The position numbers were made by a program, and so were the translations under genes. A stretch of 64,000 bases of DNA from an uncultured Lachnospiraceae bacterium (lineage in GTDB: Bacteria > Bacillota > Clostridia > Lachnospirales > Lachnospiraceae), in assembly GCA_947167135.1 (NCBI GenBank), contig CAMVGV010000006.1:1-64000 (forward strand). The letters are read 5' to 3'. Positions within the stretch are counted from its first letter, which is position 1. Each line of letters starts with the position of its first letter. A model generated the notes under the pieces. That model did not search any database. It was not told the origin of the DNA and saw nothing but the letters and a program-made list of their open reading frames with translations. Positions 42,565 through 51,248 of this stretch are shown one piece after another.

Positions 42565-44010
42565 TCAGTCAAGCGAAGTTATGAAGCAGTCATTGTCGCT
42601 GTTATAATATCCGGATCCCACAGACTTGTCGGACCTCTTGCGGAATGCCGCAACACCCTCAAGATTCTGTGCGCCGTATACGATCAAGGTATCAAAGCCG
42701 CCAATACTCTTTGTAGTATACCAAAGATCCTTCTTTGTCTTCTTCTTGAATTCACCCTTTAGGAGCTTGCTCTCAAGGTCGGCAGTTACATCAGAGCTCT
42801 TAAGCTTCTGCATCTTCAGTGCATGGGTGATATAGTACCCTGTTGCCTGCACCTTTGCTGCCTTGGGAGCTCCGTCCTCCTCGGTGCTCTTCTTGGCATC
42901 ATCTGAATCGGCATCCTTTTCCTTTGTTGCCGTGATACTCTTGAACTGGACTGTTGCCTTTTTCAGCTTTCCGTTGTCCTTGAAATCCAGATCATCACCC
43001 ATAACACTTACATATTTCCAACTGTAAGTATCACTTGCATAATCCGCTGATACTGTTCCCGCAATGGGGCGGCGTCTGATCTCAAATTCAATCTTCTTAT
43101 TCTTAAGTACCTTATTGATCCTGTTCTTGAGCTTCTTGTCGCTGTTCGTTGACTTTACCTTGGTGCCGTCAACATCCCTGTAGCTCTTCTTTACCCTCAT
43201 TTTGGGATAGAAGCTGGGCTGCTTGGAGGTCTTCTGGAAAGCATTGCTGGTAAGCTTCTGCCACCTTCCATCCTTTGTAGCGCAGTAGGAAACTGTAGCG
43301 TACAAATTGTTCTTATAATAGAGATTTTCAACCTCGAAGAGCCTTAATTTCTTTGCCTTCTGACCGCTGGTCCACTGAATAACGGCAGCATCATAAATTA
43401 TCTTTCCGTTTCCTTTGGAATCTCCGCCCTTTTCACTCCAGGTAAACTTGGTGTAGTCAAATACTCCTGCAGGCTTGCCGTCCACATCAGTTCCACAATC
43501 ATTTACAGATGCAGCAAGATTTCCATTTGTGGAAGCTACACTATTTTTAGCATTATAATTGTAATTATTATCCCTTTCAAATTCTCCGTCATCAATACCA
43601 TATCCATAGATCACATAGATATCACTTTCGATGGGAATACAGTTATAGGAAATACGGTTCTGAACCCCTTCAGCATAATCTAACAGATCACCGCCTGAAA
43701 CAGCCTTTCTGTCGAGCTTCTTACCATTATAAATCTTGTCTGCGGAAACCATATCCGCATCATCAAGATCTGTCAGTCCTGTAAGATAAAGAAGATATGT
43801 GTGGGCAGCAGAGTAGGGATCCTTACTCCAGGTTGTGGGATCCTTGCTGGGATCTGAAACAGTACCCTTACTCTCCTCGGCCACTACGGCAGCATCACTT
43901 AATGAAGCCCCGTCTCCCGTATTCTCCGCTGCAAAAGCGAAGGTACCGGAGGTCATGATAAGCGCTGCGGCAAGCAGCAATGCAAGTCGTTTTTTTAATA
44001 ATTTCAACAT
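42565..44010 (-). CDS. Secreted protein of unknown function
   Basis: About 481 residues. Signal peptide MLKLLKKRLALLLAAALIMTSGTFAFA-AEN with cleavage after AFA. The GAGAGG site is 7 nt from the ATG at 44010, but only 1 nt from an upstream ATG at 44016, so I chose 44010. The mature protein is Lys/Asp/Asn-rich with two Cys, no membrane helix and no cell-wall motif. The signal peptide is very like that of the protein at 48.85 kb (AFAFAAE, SFAFAAE). I recognise no domain. Divergent from the tyrosine recombinase gene. Confidence 0.8.
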   Translation of the reverse strand: MLKLLKKRLALLLAAALIMTSGTFAFAAENTGDGASLSDAAVVAEESKGTVSDPSKDPTTWSKDPYSAAHTYLLYLTGLTDLDDADMVSADKIYNGKKLDRKAVSGGDLLDYAEGVQNRISYNCIPIESDIYVIYGYGIDDGEFERDNNYNYNAKNSVASTNGNLAASVNDCGTDVDGKPAGVFDYTKFTWSEKGGDSKGNGKIIYDAAVIQWTSGQKAKKLRLFEVENLYYKNNLYATVSYCATKDGRWQKLTSNAFQKTSKQPSFYPKMRVKKSYRDVDGTKVKSTNSDKKLKNRINKVLKNKKIEFEIRRRPIAGTVSADYASDTYSWKYVSVMGDDLDFKDNGKLKKATVQFKSITATKEKDADSDDAKKSTEEDGAPKAAKVQATGYYITHALKMQKLKSSDVTADLESKLLKGEFKKKTKKDLWYTTKSIGGFDTLIVYGAQNLEGVAAFRKRSDKSVGSGYYNSDNDCFITSLD

Positions 44011-44054
44011 TTTCATTCCTCTCTTTTCTAAAAAAATATTTACGGTATATCAGT

Positions 44055-44071
44055 ATAGTATCCAATACTAT
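44055..44071. promoter_or_regulatory. 17-bp inverted repeat between secreted protein and recombinase genes
   Basis: ATAGTAT-cca-ATACTAT, 33 bp before the recombinase start and 45 bp before the divergent gene. It overlaps a possible minus-strand promoter TTGATA-N17-GATATA. Operator or recombinase site; the sequence does not decide. Confidence 0.55.
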
Positions 44072-44103
44072 CAAAAAGGTTCAAAAAAAGAAAGGAGTTT
44101 ATC

Positions 44104-45078
44104 ATGTTTTTTTTTAATTTGAATCCGACGCTGGATGTTTACTTTGACCAGTGGGAAAAAAACTCGGAAGGAACCGTCAGAAGCTCCACGGAAAGAGCAG
44201 TCCTCGTAAGCTACAAAAGGATAGCATCCTTCACCCCCTCTTCCGGGAGGATTCCCCTCGGGAGTACCAGACTGCGTAATATTAATAAGGAAATGATCCT
44301 CTCACTCAAAAAGGAGCTTTCGCTAAGCTGCAGCAGCTCCACCGCGAATCTGACCCTGTCTCTCCTGAAACGTATCCTTAATGAAGCCAGGGATGACGGT
44401 CTGATAAGGCATAATCCCTGCCTCGGCATAAAGAACCTTCGCCGGAACGAGCCTCCCGCAAGGGAAACCATACACAGGGCACTGAGCAGAAAAGAAACCG
44501 GGAAATTCCTGAAAAATGCCGAAAGCTCCTTCTACTTCGATCTTTACCGTTTCCTCCTGTTCAGCGGTCTCCGCTGCGGTGAAGCAGGCGCTGTAATGCT
44601 TTCCGATATCAAGGCACACTCTATCGAAATACGCCGCACGGTTACCCGCACCGTACACGGATACAAAATCGGCGAAGATGCAAAGACCGGCTCCGGCCGC
44701 CGGGACATCCCCCTTACGGATGAATTAAGGGAGATCTGTAATCAGAGAATAAAAAGGAACAGCCTGCCCTACGCTCCGGGCGACGGTATTGAAGCCTGTA
44801 GTGATTATCTATTCTGCTCTCCCCGCGGAAAGATACTTATCGCTTCAAATGTGGACCAGGACATCAGGAGGATATGCCTAAGATCCGGGATCAGTCCCTT
44901 CACTGCCCACGCCTTCAGAGACACCTTCGCGACCCGCGCCATCGAATCCGGCATGAATCCGAAAACCCTGCAGGAGATCCTTGGGCACAGCTCCTACGCC
45001 GTCACCATGTCCCTCTACGCCCACGTCATGCCCTCCACCAAGGAAAGGGAAATGGGAAGGATCAGTTTTTTTGAATGA
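44104..45078 (+). CDS. Tyrosine-family site-specific recombinase
   Basis: 324 residues. N-terminal SAM-like DNA-binding domain (about 8-110) and a catalytic domain with Arg-I in LFSGLRCGEAGAVMLSDI, the H-x-x-R pair in FTAHAFRDTFATRA, GHSS and the nucleophile Tyr in MSLYAHV. All catalytic residues are present. GAAAGGAG precedes the ATG. No phage genes, excisionase or duplicated att site are visible. Its location between secreted-protein genes raises the possibility of DNA inversion or integration control rather than prophage integration. Confidence 0.9.
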   Translation: MFFFNLNPTLDVYFDQWEKNSEGTVRSSTERAVLVSYKRIASFTPSSGRIPLGSTRLRNINKEMILSLKKELSLSCSSSTANLTLSLLKRILNEARDDGLIRHNPCLGIKNLRRNEPPARETIHRALSRKETGKFLKNAESSFYFDLYRFLLFSGLRCGEAGAVMLSDIKAHSIEIRRTVTRTVHGYKIGEDAKTGSGRRDIPLTDELREICNQRIKRNSLPYAPGDGIEACSDYLFCSPRGKILIASNVDQDIRRICLRSGISPFTAHAFRDTFATRAIESGMNPKTLQEILGHSSYAVTMSLYAHVMPSTKEREMGRISFFE

Positions 45079-45092
45079 ACCACCAAATAGAA

Positions 45093-45116
45093 ACAGGCCG
45101 ACGTAAGCCGGCCTGT
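45093..45116. terminator. Bidirectional terminator between convergent genes
   Basis: Stem ACAGGCCG / CGGCCTGT with 8-nt loop. On the minus strand it is followed by TTTCTATTTGG. It separates the recombinase gene and the large secreted protein gene. Confidence 0.7.
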
Positions 45117-45146
45117 CCCAAATCATCTTATAATTCGCAGTCTGTC

Positions 45147-48100
45147 TCAATCCTGGCGTGAATAAACGAAATCTCCATCCTTTGCCTTTGCATTCTGAAG
45201 ATAGCTCTCCGACTTTACGGCTGAGGATGCTTTCTTCCCTGCGGAAACAGAAGCGGCACCTACTTCATAATTATCCGGCTCCTCATCGTATTCGTCATCG
45301 TCATAATAACCATCCAGATCATCCTCTACATCATATGCGTTAATTCCGGTGTTTCCGGTCTGAGGTACGTCGGTGATGGTTCCGACTTCTGACAGGGTGT
45401 CCGTTTCCTTGTCATATGTGAATACATTCCAGTAAATAGCGTTTTTACTCTGGTTTACCGGTGCATGATAGGTTGCCCTGAGCTCTGTCCCTATATATAC
45501 CTCGATCCAGGCTCCGGATTCGGTCAGTGATTTATCTCCTGCATAATGATGAACGAAGAAATAATACCTGCCGTCCGTCATCTTTCTTACAGTGGTGGTT
45601 TCCGGTCCGTAGCTTGTAGTATCATCACGATCCAGATCCGCTATTCTCTCGCCACCCTCTTCTGCATACCTATCACTATACCAGGTATGGAATATCTTTC
45701 CTCCCGGCGTAGGTCCTACCATATGTGAATCCGGGTCTCTGGGATCCTCGTTCCACCAGAGTACTACTCTCATTTCCCCATCCTTCAGACCCGTGGACAT
45801 GGAGTAATCCCTGCTCAGCGTTTCACCTCCCGCAGTGATATTGATATAGCCCGTAATATAGTCCGGATAGCTTACCTCCATGGTATAGTATCCGTAAGGA
45901 AGGCTGTCATAGCTGTAATTTCCGTATTCATCCGTATTGAGGACAACCTCATGTCCCGAAGCATCCTTAAGAAGCTCACCCGTCCTGTTATTATTCCCCA
46001 GATGGAATTTAATGACTGCACCTGCAATAGCAGCTGAAGTTGCAGCATCGTCTATTGTCCCGGAGATAGCCGTGGTACCTTCACCGGCGGGAAGCATCCT
46101 GAAATCGGCAAGCGGAATTGTCTGTCCTGAGGAAACCTCTACCCCGTTTCTCTCATCAGTAACGTATCCGGGTGCACTTACCTTTATCGTATAAGTTCCT
46201 GCCTTCAGCCTAAGCCTGAAGGATCCGGACATATTCACATACGCCTCTGCGGCAGATGTTCCGTCTTCCTTGAGAACGGACACAACAGCGGCTGTCACAG
46301 GCTCATTACTGTCAAAGTCGTACACCTGTCCGGTGATCCACCCTTCATCGCTTTCGGCAGTCTCTCCCGGCTTGTAGGTAAACCTCGCGTCGGGTATAGT
46401 CGTCATATTTGCGTCTGACACACCGTTGTCCTGCACCGCCTTGTCAAAAGCAGCCTGCTCCACGCTGCCTCCTTTTAATGCACTGACAACCGTTGCCAGG
46501 TTTTTATTACAGTATTCTACCGAAACCGGCTTATCAAAGCCAAACACTCCTCGGGCGCCCCTGTTAATAAGAGCCGTGGGAATGGCATCATCCTTACTGC
46601 TGTAGCAGCTTCCGAGGAAGAAAGAGGTTCCTGAAAGGCTTTCAAGATCGTAATAACGTGAGAACCACTTTGCCCCTATTGCATAATTCCCCTGACTGCC
46701 GTAAAGAACAACCCTGCCGGACTGGAGATCAGCCGAGGTTACGTACGTATTATCGGGGTCAAAGCTCTGGCCTGTAACAATATAGGCGTTTCCGTCGTTA
46801 TCCACAAATCCATGTGAATCAATAAACACCATTGAATACCCGTTCAGACTCTTAAAAGCTTCCAGATCAGCACCTTCATCATCTATGAGGCCGGGATCAT
46901 ACCCCGTCAGGTTTTTTGCCTGTTCTGCAAAGTTATTGTAGCTCAGCCAGGTTCCATGGAAAGGCCTGATAACCTCTGCACTCCTGTATACTGAGGTACC
47001 GCTGTCTCCTGCGGCATCACTTCCTCCGCTTAAAGCGATATCACCGTCTGCTGCAGCAATTTCAGCGCTGTCATTAATTTCGGAAATTTCGGAAATTTCA
47101 GCATTCCCTTTCGCTGTTTTTGCATTTCCGTCTGCTGCCGTTTCCGGAGCCTTCTCCCAGACTCCCTTAATCCCCGATGAAGTCTCATAGCCTACCTTAT
47201 CCGAATCAAAGACCGTCACCTTCATATTTTCATCGGCTTCAAGGGTCTTTTTTACTTCCTCTGCAGATTCAAGAGCGCTGATCTCCAATATTTTCCCATC
47301 TAAGGCTGCTTTTTCCTCGGAGCTTATTTCACTGAAGAAGAAAACAGAAACCTTACCTGATTTTACCGTACCGTTCTTCTCCGCGTAGTACTTCTGTTCT
47401 CCGCGCTCCTTTTCATTCAATTTGACCTCGCAGGAATACACTCCGTCTCCGCGGGTAGTATCCCCTTCATTGCCATCGTCACTCATATGTCCGACCTCGG
47501 TCCCGTCCTCTTTTTTGAGAACCACCGCCGGGCTGTCCGATCCCGGAACAGTTACCGTAAACGTAACAGTATTCTCACTGTTTATATTAAGCTCACGTTC
47601 CGACACATTCAGACCTCTGATCGCTTCCGGATTCGGGTCACTTTCTTCATTATTTATTTCCGAATATGAATACTTCACACTGGCGGATAAGGTCTGCTTC
47701 ACTCCGTTGATCTTTACCGTTACGTTTGAGGAACCGGTATTCTCCGCGTCTGCATTCTCCGCATCATCGGAAGCAGTAGATGCCTTTCCGGAAGGAGTGA
47801 ACCCCTTTGGTACAGTCAGCTTCACAACATACTTTGCAGCATCCTTTCCATCCCCGAATAAAGCTGTGAGCTTTGTCTTTCCTGAAGATGCGACCTTTAT
47901 CTCACCTGTTTTCTCATCTACCGAAGCAACACTTGTCTTTGAGGAGGTCCACTTCGTAACACCAACATTCTCCAATCCCGAAATAAAATCATTGGCATCC
48001 TTCGTACTCTCGGATGCAGTAGCCTTCTTTGTTACTGTCGGCTTCTCTATCCTGATCTTAATACTTTCACCGGATCCTGCTGTGATCGTAGCATTTCCCG

Positions 48101-48542
48101 GCTTTTTGCATGTCAGAATACCCTTTTTACTGACCTTTCCGATCTTACTGCTGATCTTATACTTTCCGCTGCCGGCTGCTTTGAACAGTTTGCTGACATC
48201 GACCTTCTGCTTTGCCGCAAAAGTATATTCCGGATCTGCAACAGCATATTCAAATGTTTTTTCTGCACTTTCGCCGGCCGCAACCGTGCCGAATTCTTCC
48301 TTTTGTGAAATTAGGGAATAACCTGTCGGAACCTTGATTTCAGCGCTCTCGATAACGGCGTCCTTACTTCCGCTGTTGCTTAATCTAAGGTTTACCTTGA
48401 TCCTTTCTCCCGTTTCATATGACTGCTTGTCAGTGCTGAGGGCAGCTGTCACCCCCCCCGAATTTTCAGCGGCACCGGCCGGAACCAGCAACATTCCCGA
48501 TACCAGCGATGCTGTCAACAATAGTGACAAAAATTTTTTCAT
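45147..48542 (-). CDS. Large secreted protein with Ig-like domains and a caspase-fold peptidase candidate
   Basis: About 1131 residues from the ATG at 48542, chosen because AGAGAGG lies 8 nt upstream and the signal peptide MKKFLSLLLTASLVSGMLLVPAGAAEN starts there. Order: CARDB-like domain (about 30-120), two BIG2-like domains (KISSKIGKVSKKGILTCKKPG; WTSSKTSVASVDEKTGEIKV), a domain with TRGDGVYSCEVKLNE, then about 540-720 a segment with MVFIDSHG (His577) and FFLGSCYSS (Cys646), the His/Cys spacing of clan CD peptidases. Next come two carboxypeptidase-regulatory-like domains (ITGQVYDF...; AISGTIDDAAT...) and a YfaP/DUF2135-like domain (VVLWWNEDPRDPDSHMVG). No anchor motif. Peptidase activity is inferred. 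Confidence 0.8.
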   Translation of the reverse strand: MKKFLSLLLTASLVSGMLLVPAGAAENSGGVTAALSTDKQSYETGERIKVNLRLSNSGSKDAVIESAEIKVPTGYSLISQKEEFGTVAAGESAEKTFEYAVADPEYTFAAKQKVDVSKLFKAAGSGKYKISSKIGKVSKKGILTCKKPGNATITAGSGESIKIRIEKPTVTKKATASESTKDANDFISGLENVGVTKWTSSKTSVASVDEKTGEIKVASSGKTKLTALFGDGKDAAKYVVKLTVPKGFTPSGKASTASDDAENADAENTGSSNVTVKINGVKQTLSASVKYSYSEINNEESDPNPEAIRGLNVSERELNINSENTVTFTVTVPGSDSPAVVLKKEDGTEVGHMSDDGNEGDTTRGDGVYSCEVKLNEKERGEQKYYAEKNGTVKSGKVSVFFFSEISSEEKAALDGKILEISALESAEEVKKTLEADENMKVTVFDSDKVGYETSSGIKGVWEKAPETAADGNAKTAKGNAEISEISEINDSAEIAAADGDIALSGGSDAAGDSGTSVYRSAEVIRPFHGTWLSYNNFAEQAKNLTGYDPGLIDDEGADLEAFKSLNGYSMVFIDSHGFVDNDGNAYIVTGQSFDPDNTYVTSADLQSGRVVLYGSQGNYAIGAKWFSRYYDLESLSGTSFFLGSCYSSKDDAIPTALINRGARGVFGFDKPVSVEYCNKNLATVVSALKGGSVEQAAFDKAVQDNGVSDANMTTIPDARFTYKPGETAESDEGWITGQVYDFDSNEPVTAAVVSVLKEDGTSAAEAYVNMSGSFRLRLKAGTYTIKVSAPGYVTDERNGVEVSSGQTIPLADFRMLPAGEGTTAISGTIDDAATSAAIAGAVIKFHLGNNNRTGELLKDASGHEVVLNTDEYGNYSYDSLPYGYYTMEVSYPDYITGYINITAGGETLSRDYSMSTGLKDGEMRVVLWWNEDPRDPDSHMVGPTPGGKIFHTWYSDRYAEEGGERIADLDRDDTTSYGPETTTVRKMTDGRYYFFVHHYAGDKSLTESGAWIEVYIGTELRATYHAPVNQSKNAIYWNVFTYDKETDTLSEVGTITDVPQTGNTGINAYDVEDDLDGYYDDDEYDEEPDNYEVGAASVSAGKKASSAVKSESYLQNAKAKDGDFVYSRQD

Positions 48543-48848
48543 CCAAAACCTCTCTTTCCGGAGACCCGGTTTCATACCCGGCTTTTCTCCAAATTCAAGT
48601 GCTTCCAAGTAATACTCCTTTACTAAATTTATAATATGAACTGATTCTTTTCTCAAGAAATTATTAAGAAAAACAACAATTGTACAAAAAATAGTGCAAT
48701 TTGGGTTTGAATATTGGAATAAGGTGTGGTAGAATTCTTTCCGACGGGGAATGACACCCCGGGTTGTTTTAATCCTTATCTCATCTATGAGGCACAGCAT
48801 ATATGGGCTTAAGGGGAGAAATTAAGGAAGAAAAGGAGAAAAATTATT
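48543..48848. other. Divergent intergenic region of two secreted-protein genes
   Basis: About 300 bp. It holds the promoter of the plus-strand gene and a small 5'-leader hairpin CGGGG-aatgaca-CCCCG (48745-48761) followed by GGTTGTTTT. The leader and promoter region of the minus-strand gene is AT-rich between 48640 and 48700 with no clear hexamers. No repeats of the interspersed family. Confidence 0.6.
48707..48735 (+). promoter_or_regulatory. Promoter of the Lys-rich secreted protein
   Basis: TTGAAT (48707-48712), 17 bp, TAGAAT (48730-48735). A leader of about 105 nt includes the CGGGG/CCCCG hairpin and ends in AAAAGGAG before the ATG. Confidence 0.65.
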
Positions 48849-49874
48849 ATGAGAACAAGAACTAAGAAAATGCTGTCTCTTCTTCTTGCAGCAGCTATGG
48901 TTTTCACAATGAACTCATTCGCATTTGCGGCAGAGACCATTGAGAGCGAAGCTGTTATCGCAGAAGAAGGCGCATTGGTTGCTGGAACAACTGATGCAAG
49001 TAGTGCAAGTAGTGCTAGTGCAGATTGGAATCCCACTGTATCTGCAGACAAAACACTTTCTGCCAACATTGCTACAATCAGCGCAAACATCCAGAGCTAT
49101 ACGTCTGTCAAGGTTGGTGAATACTACATCGTATATCCCACCGCAGTAGCTTGGGACGGTCAGAAGGTTGGATCAAAGAAGTCAGGTGTTAAGCTTGACA
49201 GCAGCACTATTACTGTTTATAAGGCATCGGATGCTACCGTATCTGCTCCTGATCTGATCAGCGAGAACGAAGCCGGATTTGAAGTACTTGATACTGTAAG
49301 TGCAGCAAAGCTTAAGAAGCTTGATATTAAGAAGATTAAGATCAAGGCTCAGAAGGGTGCTACTGTTACTCTTGAAGGAAAGCCTGTTGCAGCTGGATTA
49401 AAGAAGGCTACTTATATCTCTTCAATCACGCTTACAGATAAGACTGAGAATAAGGCTCTGAAGAGTGCTATGAAGACTATGGTAAAGACGATCAAGAAGG
49501 ATAAGAGCTCTAGCTATACTATTTCCGATAACGAATTTGTTGATGCATCCAACAAGAAAGTTGATGCTACAAATCTTGTAATCGCTGTATACCCTGCATA
49601 CGGCGGAAACGACAAGGATGCTATTGAAGTTGCTAAGGCTGGTAAGCTGAATGTTCTGTCAGTTACCAAGGATAAGCTTCCTAAGAAGCTTAAGGGAACA
49701 GTAGGCAGCAAGAAGGTTACCCTTAAGGTTACCAAGAAGGCTGGCAAGCCGAAGGGAATCAATGGAGCAGCTAAGACTTGCACAGCTGATACCAACAGCC
49801 TGAAGGCTACAAGCTACTATGAGCTTGATGGTAATTTCGCAGGAAATTATTACGCAGGTTCAGCATCTAAGTAA
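48849..49874 (+). CDS. Lys-rich secreted protein, probably abundant
   Basis: 341 residues. Signal peptide MRTRTKKMLSLLLAAAMVFTMNSFAFA-AET. The mature part is rich in Lys, Ala, Ser and Thr with many beta-like segments (STITVYKAS; VTLEGKPVAAG; KKVTLKVTKKAG) and one Cys. Codon choice is strongly biased (AAG for Lys, GCT/GCA for Ala, ACT for Thr, CTT for Leu) and unlike neighbouring genes, which suggests very high expression. Strong AAGGAG site, good promoter and terminator. No domain recognised; an S-layer-like or matrix role is a guess. Confidence 0.8.
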   Translation: MRTRTKKMLSLLLAAAMVFTMNSFAFAAETIESEAVIAEEGALVAGTTDASSASSASADWNPTVSADKTLSANIATISANIQSYTSVKVGEYYIVYPTAVAWDGQKVGSKKSGVKLDSSTITVYKASDATVSAPDLISENEAGFEVLDTVSAAKLKKLDIKKIKIKAQKGATVTLEGKPVAAGLKKATYISSITLTDKTENKALKSAMKTMVKTIKKDKSSSYTISDNEFVDASNKKVDATNLVIAVYPAYGGNDKDAIEVAKAGKLNVLSVTKDKLPKKLKGTVGSKKVTLKVTKKAGKPKGINGAAKTCTADTNSLKATSYYELDGNFAGNYYAGSASK

Positions 49875-49908
49875 GATAGCGAATAGCCAAGTGATATGAA
49901 TTAACATT

Positions 49909-49944
49909 CACCCCGGAAGAGTTAACCTCCTCCGGGGTGTTTTT
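49909..49944 (+). terminator. Strong terminator after the Lys-rich secreted protein
   Basis: Stem CACCCCGGA / TCCGGGGTG followed by TTTTTACTG, about 35 nt after the stop codon. Confidence 0.92.
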
Positions 49945-49958
49945 ACTGTTGTGTATAA

Positions 49959-50075
49959 ATTCTTGTTTTTCATCGGAAAAACAAGAATCGAAATTGACCA
50001 GCCGAGCGGCTTGCCGGTCGGCGTGTCCGGCGAAGCCGGATTCCTGCGGACAATCACCGATTTTGTCCGCAGGAA
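49959..50075. repeat. Cluster of four consecutive hairpins
   Basis: ATTCTTGTTTTT-catcgg-AAAAACAAGAAT (49959-49988); an imperfect CCGAGCGG / CCGGTCGG stem (about 50001-50021); TCCGGC-gaa-GCCGGA (50026-50040); TTCCTGCGGACA / TGTCCGCAGGAA (50041-50075). It fills the spacer before the Rpn-type nuclease gene end. No reading frame. Confidence 0.75.
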
Positions 50076-50113
50076 GTCATAATATTTTGATGAGCTGAAA
50101 AACACAAGTTTGT

Positions 50114-50947
50114 TTATGTAGTGACTATTGGTTTCGTCGCTTCCCTTTCCTTTGCCTCATAATCGGAAATTATCTTTCTGGCTTTTTCAAGCTCCGCCTC
50201 AGCACTGTTTGCGCGGGATTCAGCTTCATCCGCACGTTTGCGTTCCCGCTCGGTATTCTGCCTCTCTTCTTCTATTGCGTCCATAATGATTACTCTTTCC
50301 TTCATATAGTCCGACCTCCACTCTTCTCTTTTTCTGGCTTCATGTACTGCCTCATCTATTCGTTTGGTTAAAGCGTCCCCGCTCTTTCCTGTTTCCACAT
50401 ATTGATAAAATTTCCCGATTTCTTCCGGCAGGTCTTTGCCGCTGTATGTACAGTTATAAAATATTCTGGATACCCCGTCATCAATCGTAATGCTGTTATC
50501 TTCTTCACAGCATCCCGTAAATGAATACTTTGCCAATCCTTTTTCAAACGGATCAAACGTGCAGATGAACAATATCGTGCTGTCTGGGAGTGTTTTATAA
50601 TGGTACCCTCTGTCCATATAATCGGTATCTATAGATGACTGGTAGTACCTACTTCTTTTTGTTAACGCCAGATCCTTAAGGCTTTTACGCCCTTTATTCT
50701 GCATCTCGGCATCATATATTCCCCGCTCGTCCCTGGTGTAAATATCGAGTCTTATAGGCTTTCCATCCGATGTACACCGAAACTCCCTCTGAGGATCTAT
50801 ATCCGACAATTCCCCCACGGGTCTCTGTAGCAGACACTCCAGCACATCCCGACAGAGTTCCTTGTCCTGCATAACCTTACCGAACATAAAGTCGTCCCGG
50901 AATTCCAGTTCCTCATATTTTTTTATCATAACATTTGCCTGTTCCAT
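50114..50947 (-). CDS. Rpn-type PD-(D/E)XK nuclease/transposase family protein
   Basis: 277 residues from the ATG at 50947, which has GGAAAGGAG 7 nt upstream; an upstream ATG at 50974 has no such site. RPVGELSDIDPQREF...RLDIYTRDERGIYDAEMQNKGRKSL carries the PD-(D/E)XK core (Asp ... Glu-x-Gln) of the Rpn recombination-promoting nucleases / PDDEXK-family transposase group. The C-terminus (about 200-265) is a Glu/Arg-rich coiled coil, usual for the group. These genes are mobile and multicopy in Firmicutes; some Rpn proteins act in phage defence. Confidence 0.88.
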   Translation of the reverse strand: MEQANVMIKKYEELEFRDDFMFGKVMQDKELCRDVLECLLQRPVGELSDIDPQREFRCTSDGKPIRLDIYTRDERGIYDAEMQNKGRKSLKDLALTKRSRYYQSSIDTDYMDRGYHYKTLPDSTILFICTFDPFEKGLAKYSFTGCCEEDNSITIDDGVSRIFYNCTYSGKDLPEEIGKFYQYVETGKSGDALTKRIDEAVHEARKREEWRSDYMKERVIIMDAIEEERQNTERERKRADEAESRANSAEAELEKARKIISDYEAKEREATKPIVTT

Positions 50948-51248
50948 TAGTTTTCTCCTTTCCGCAGGAGACATGAAACAGTGCGACTAATTAATCTCCT
51001 GCTTATTTATAGTATTAGGGGTTATAAGCAGGAATTTCAGAACTTTTAGAAGGTGATGGCACCTGATAGAAAGATATAAGAACACTGCTTATGAAGAATA
51101 TACTAACACCTTAAACCTATTAATTCAACCCGGATGAAGTTTTCGTTCGAGGTATACCCTATATTCCTTCGAATCTGAAACAGAGCCAAAAAGGATTTTG
51201 TGTTATAATCATTGGGTAGCAGCCATAATCCTTCAGGAGGACACAATT
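50948..51248. other. Spacer between Rpn-type and Uma2 genes
   Basis: About 300 bp. It holds a hairpin CCTGCTTAT / ATAAGCAGG (50998-51032) 51 nt upstream of the nuclease gene and an extended -10 promoter for uma2. Otherwise AT-rich with no gene or repeat. Confidence 0.6.
51201..51209 (+). promoter_or_regulatory. Extended -10 promoter of uma2-mfd
   Basis: TG-t-TATAAT (51201-51209) without a recognisable -35 box, 40 bp before the ATG. Confidence 0.55.

Noticed and set aside
44104..45078. Prophage or integrative element marked by the tyrosine recombinase
   Set aside because: No phage, conjugation or excisionase genes, no tRNA target and no flanking direct repeat were found in the window.
48542..48800. 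86-residue N-terminal extension of the large secreted protein
   Set aside because: A clear signal peptide with AGAGAGG site begins at 48542; upstream codons would bury the signal peptide.
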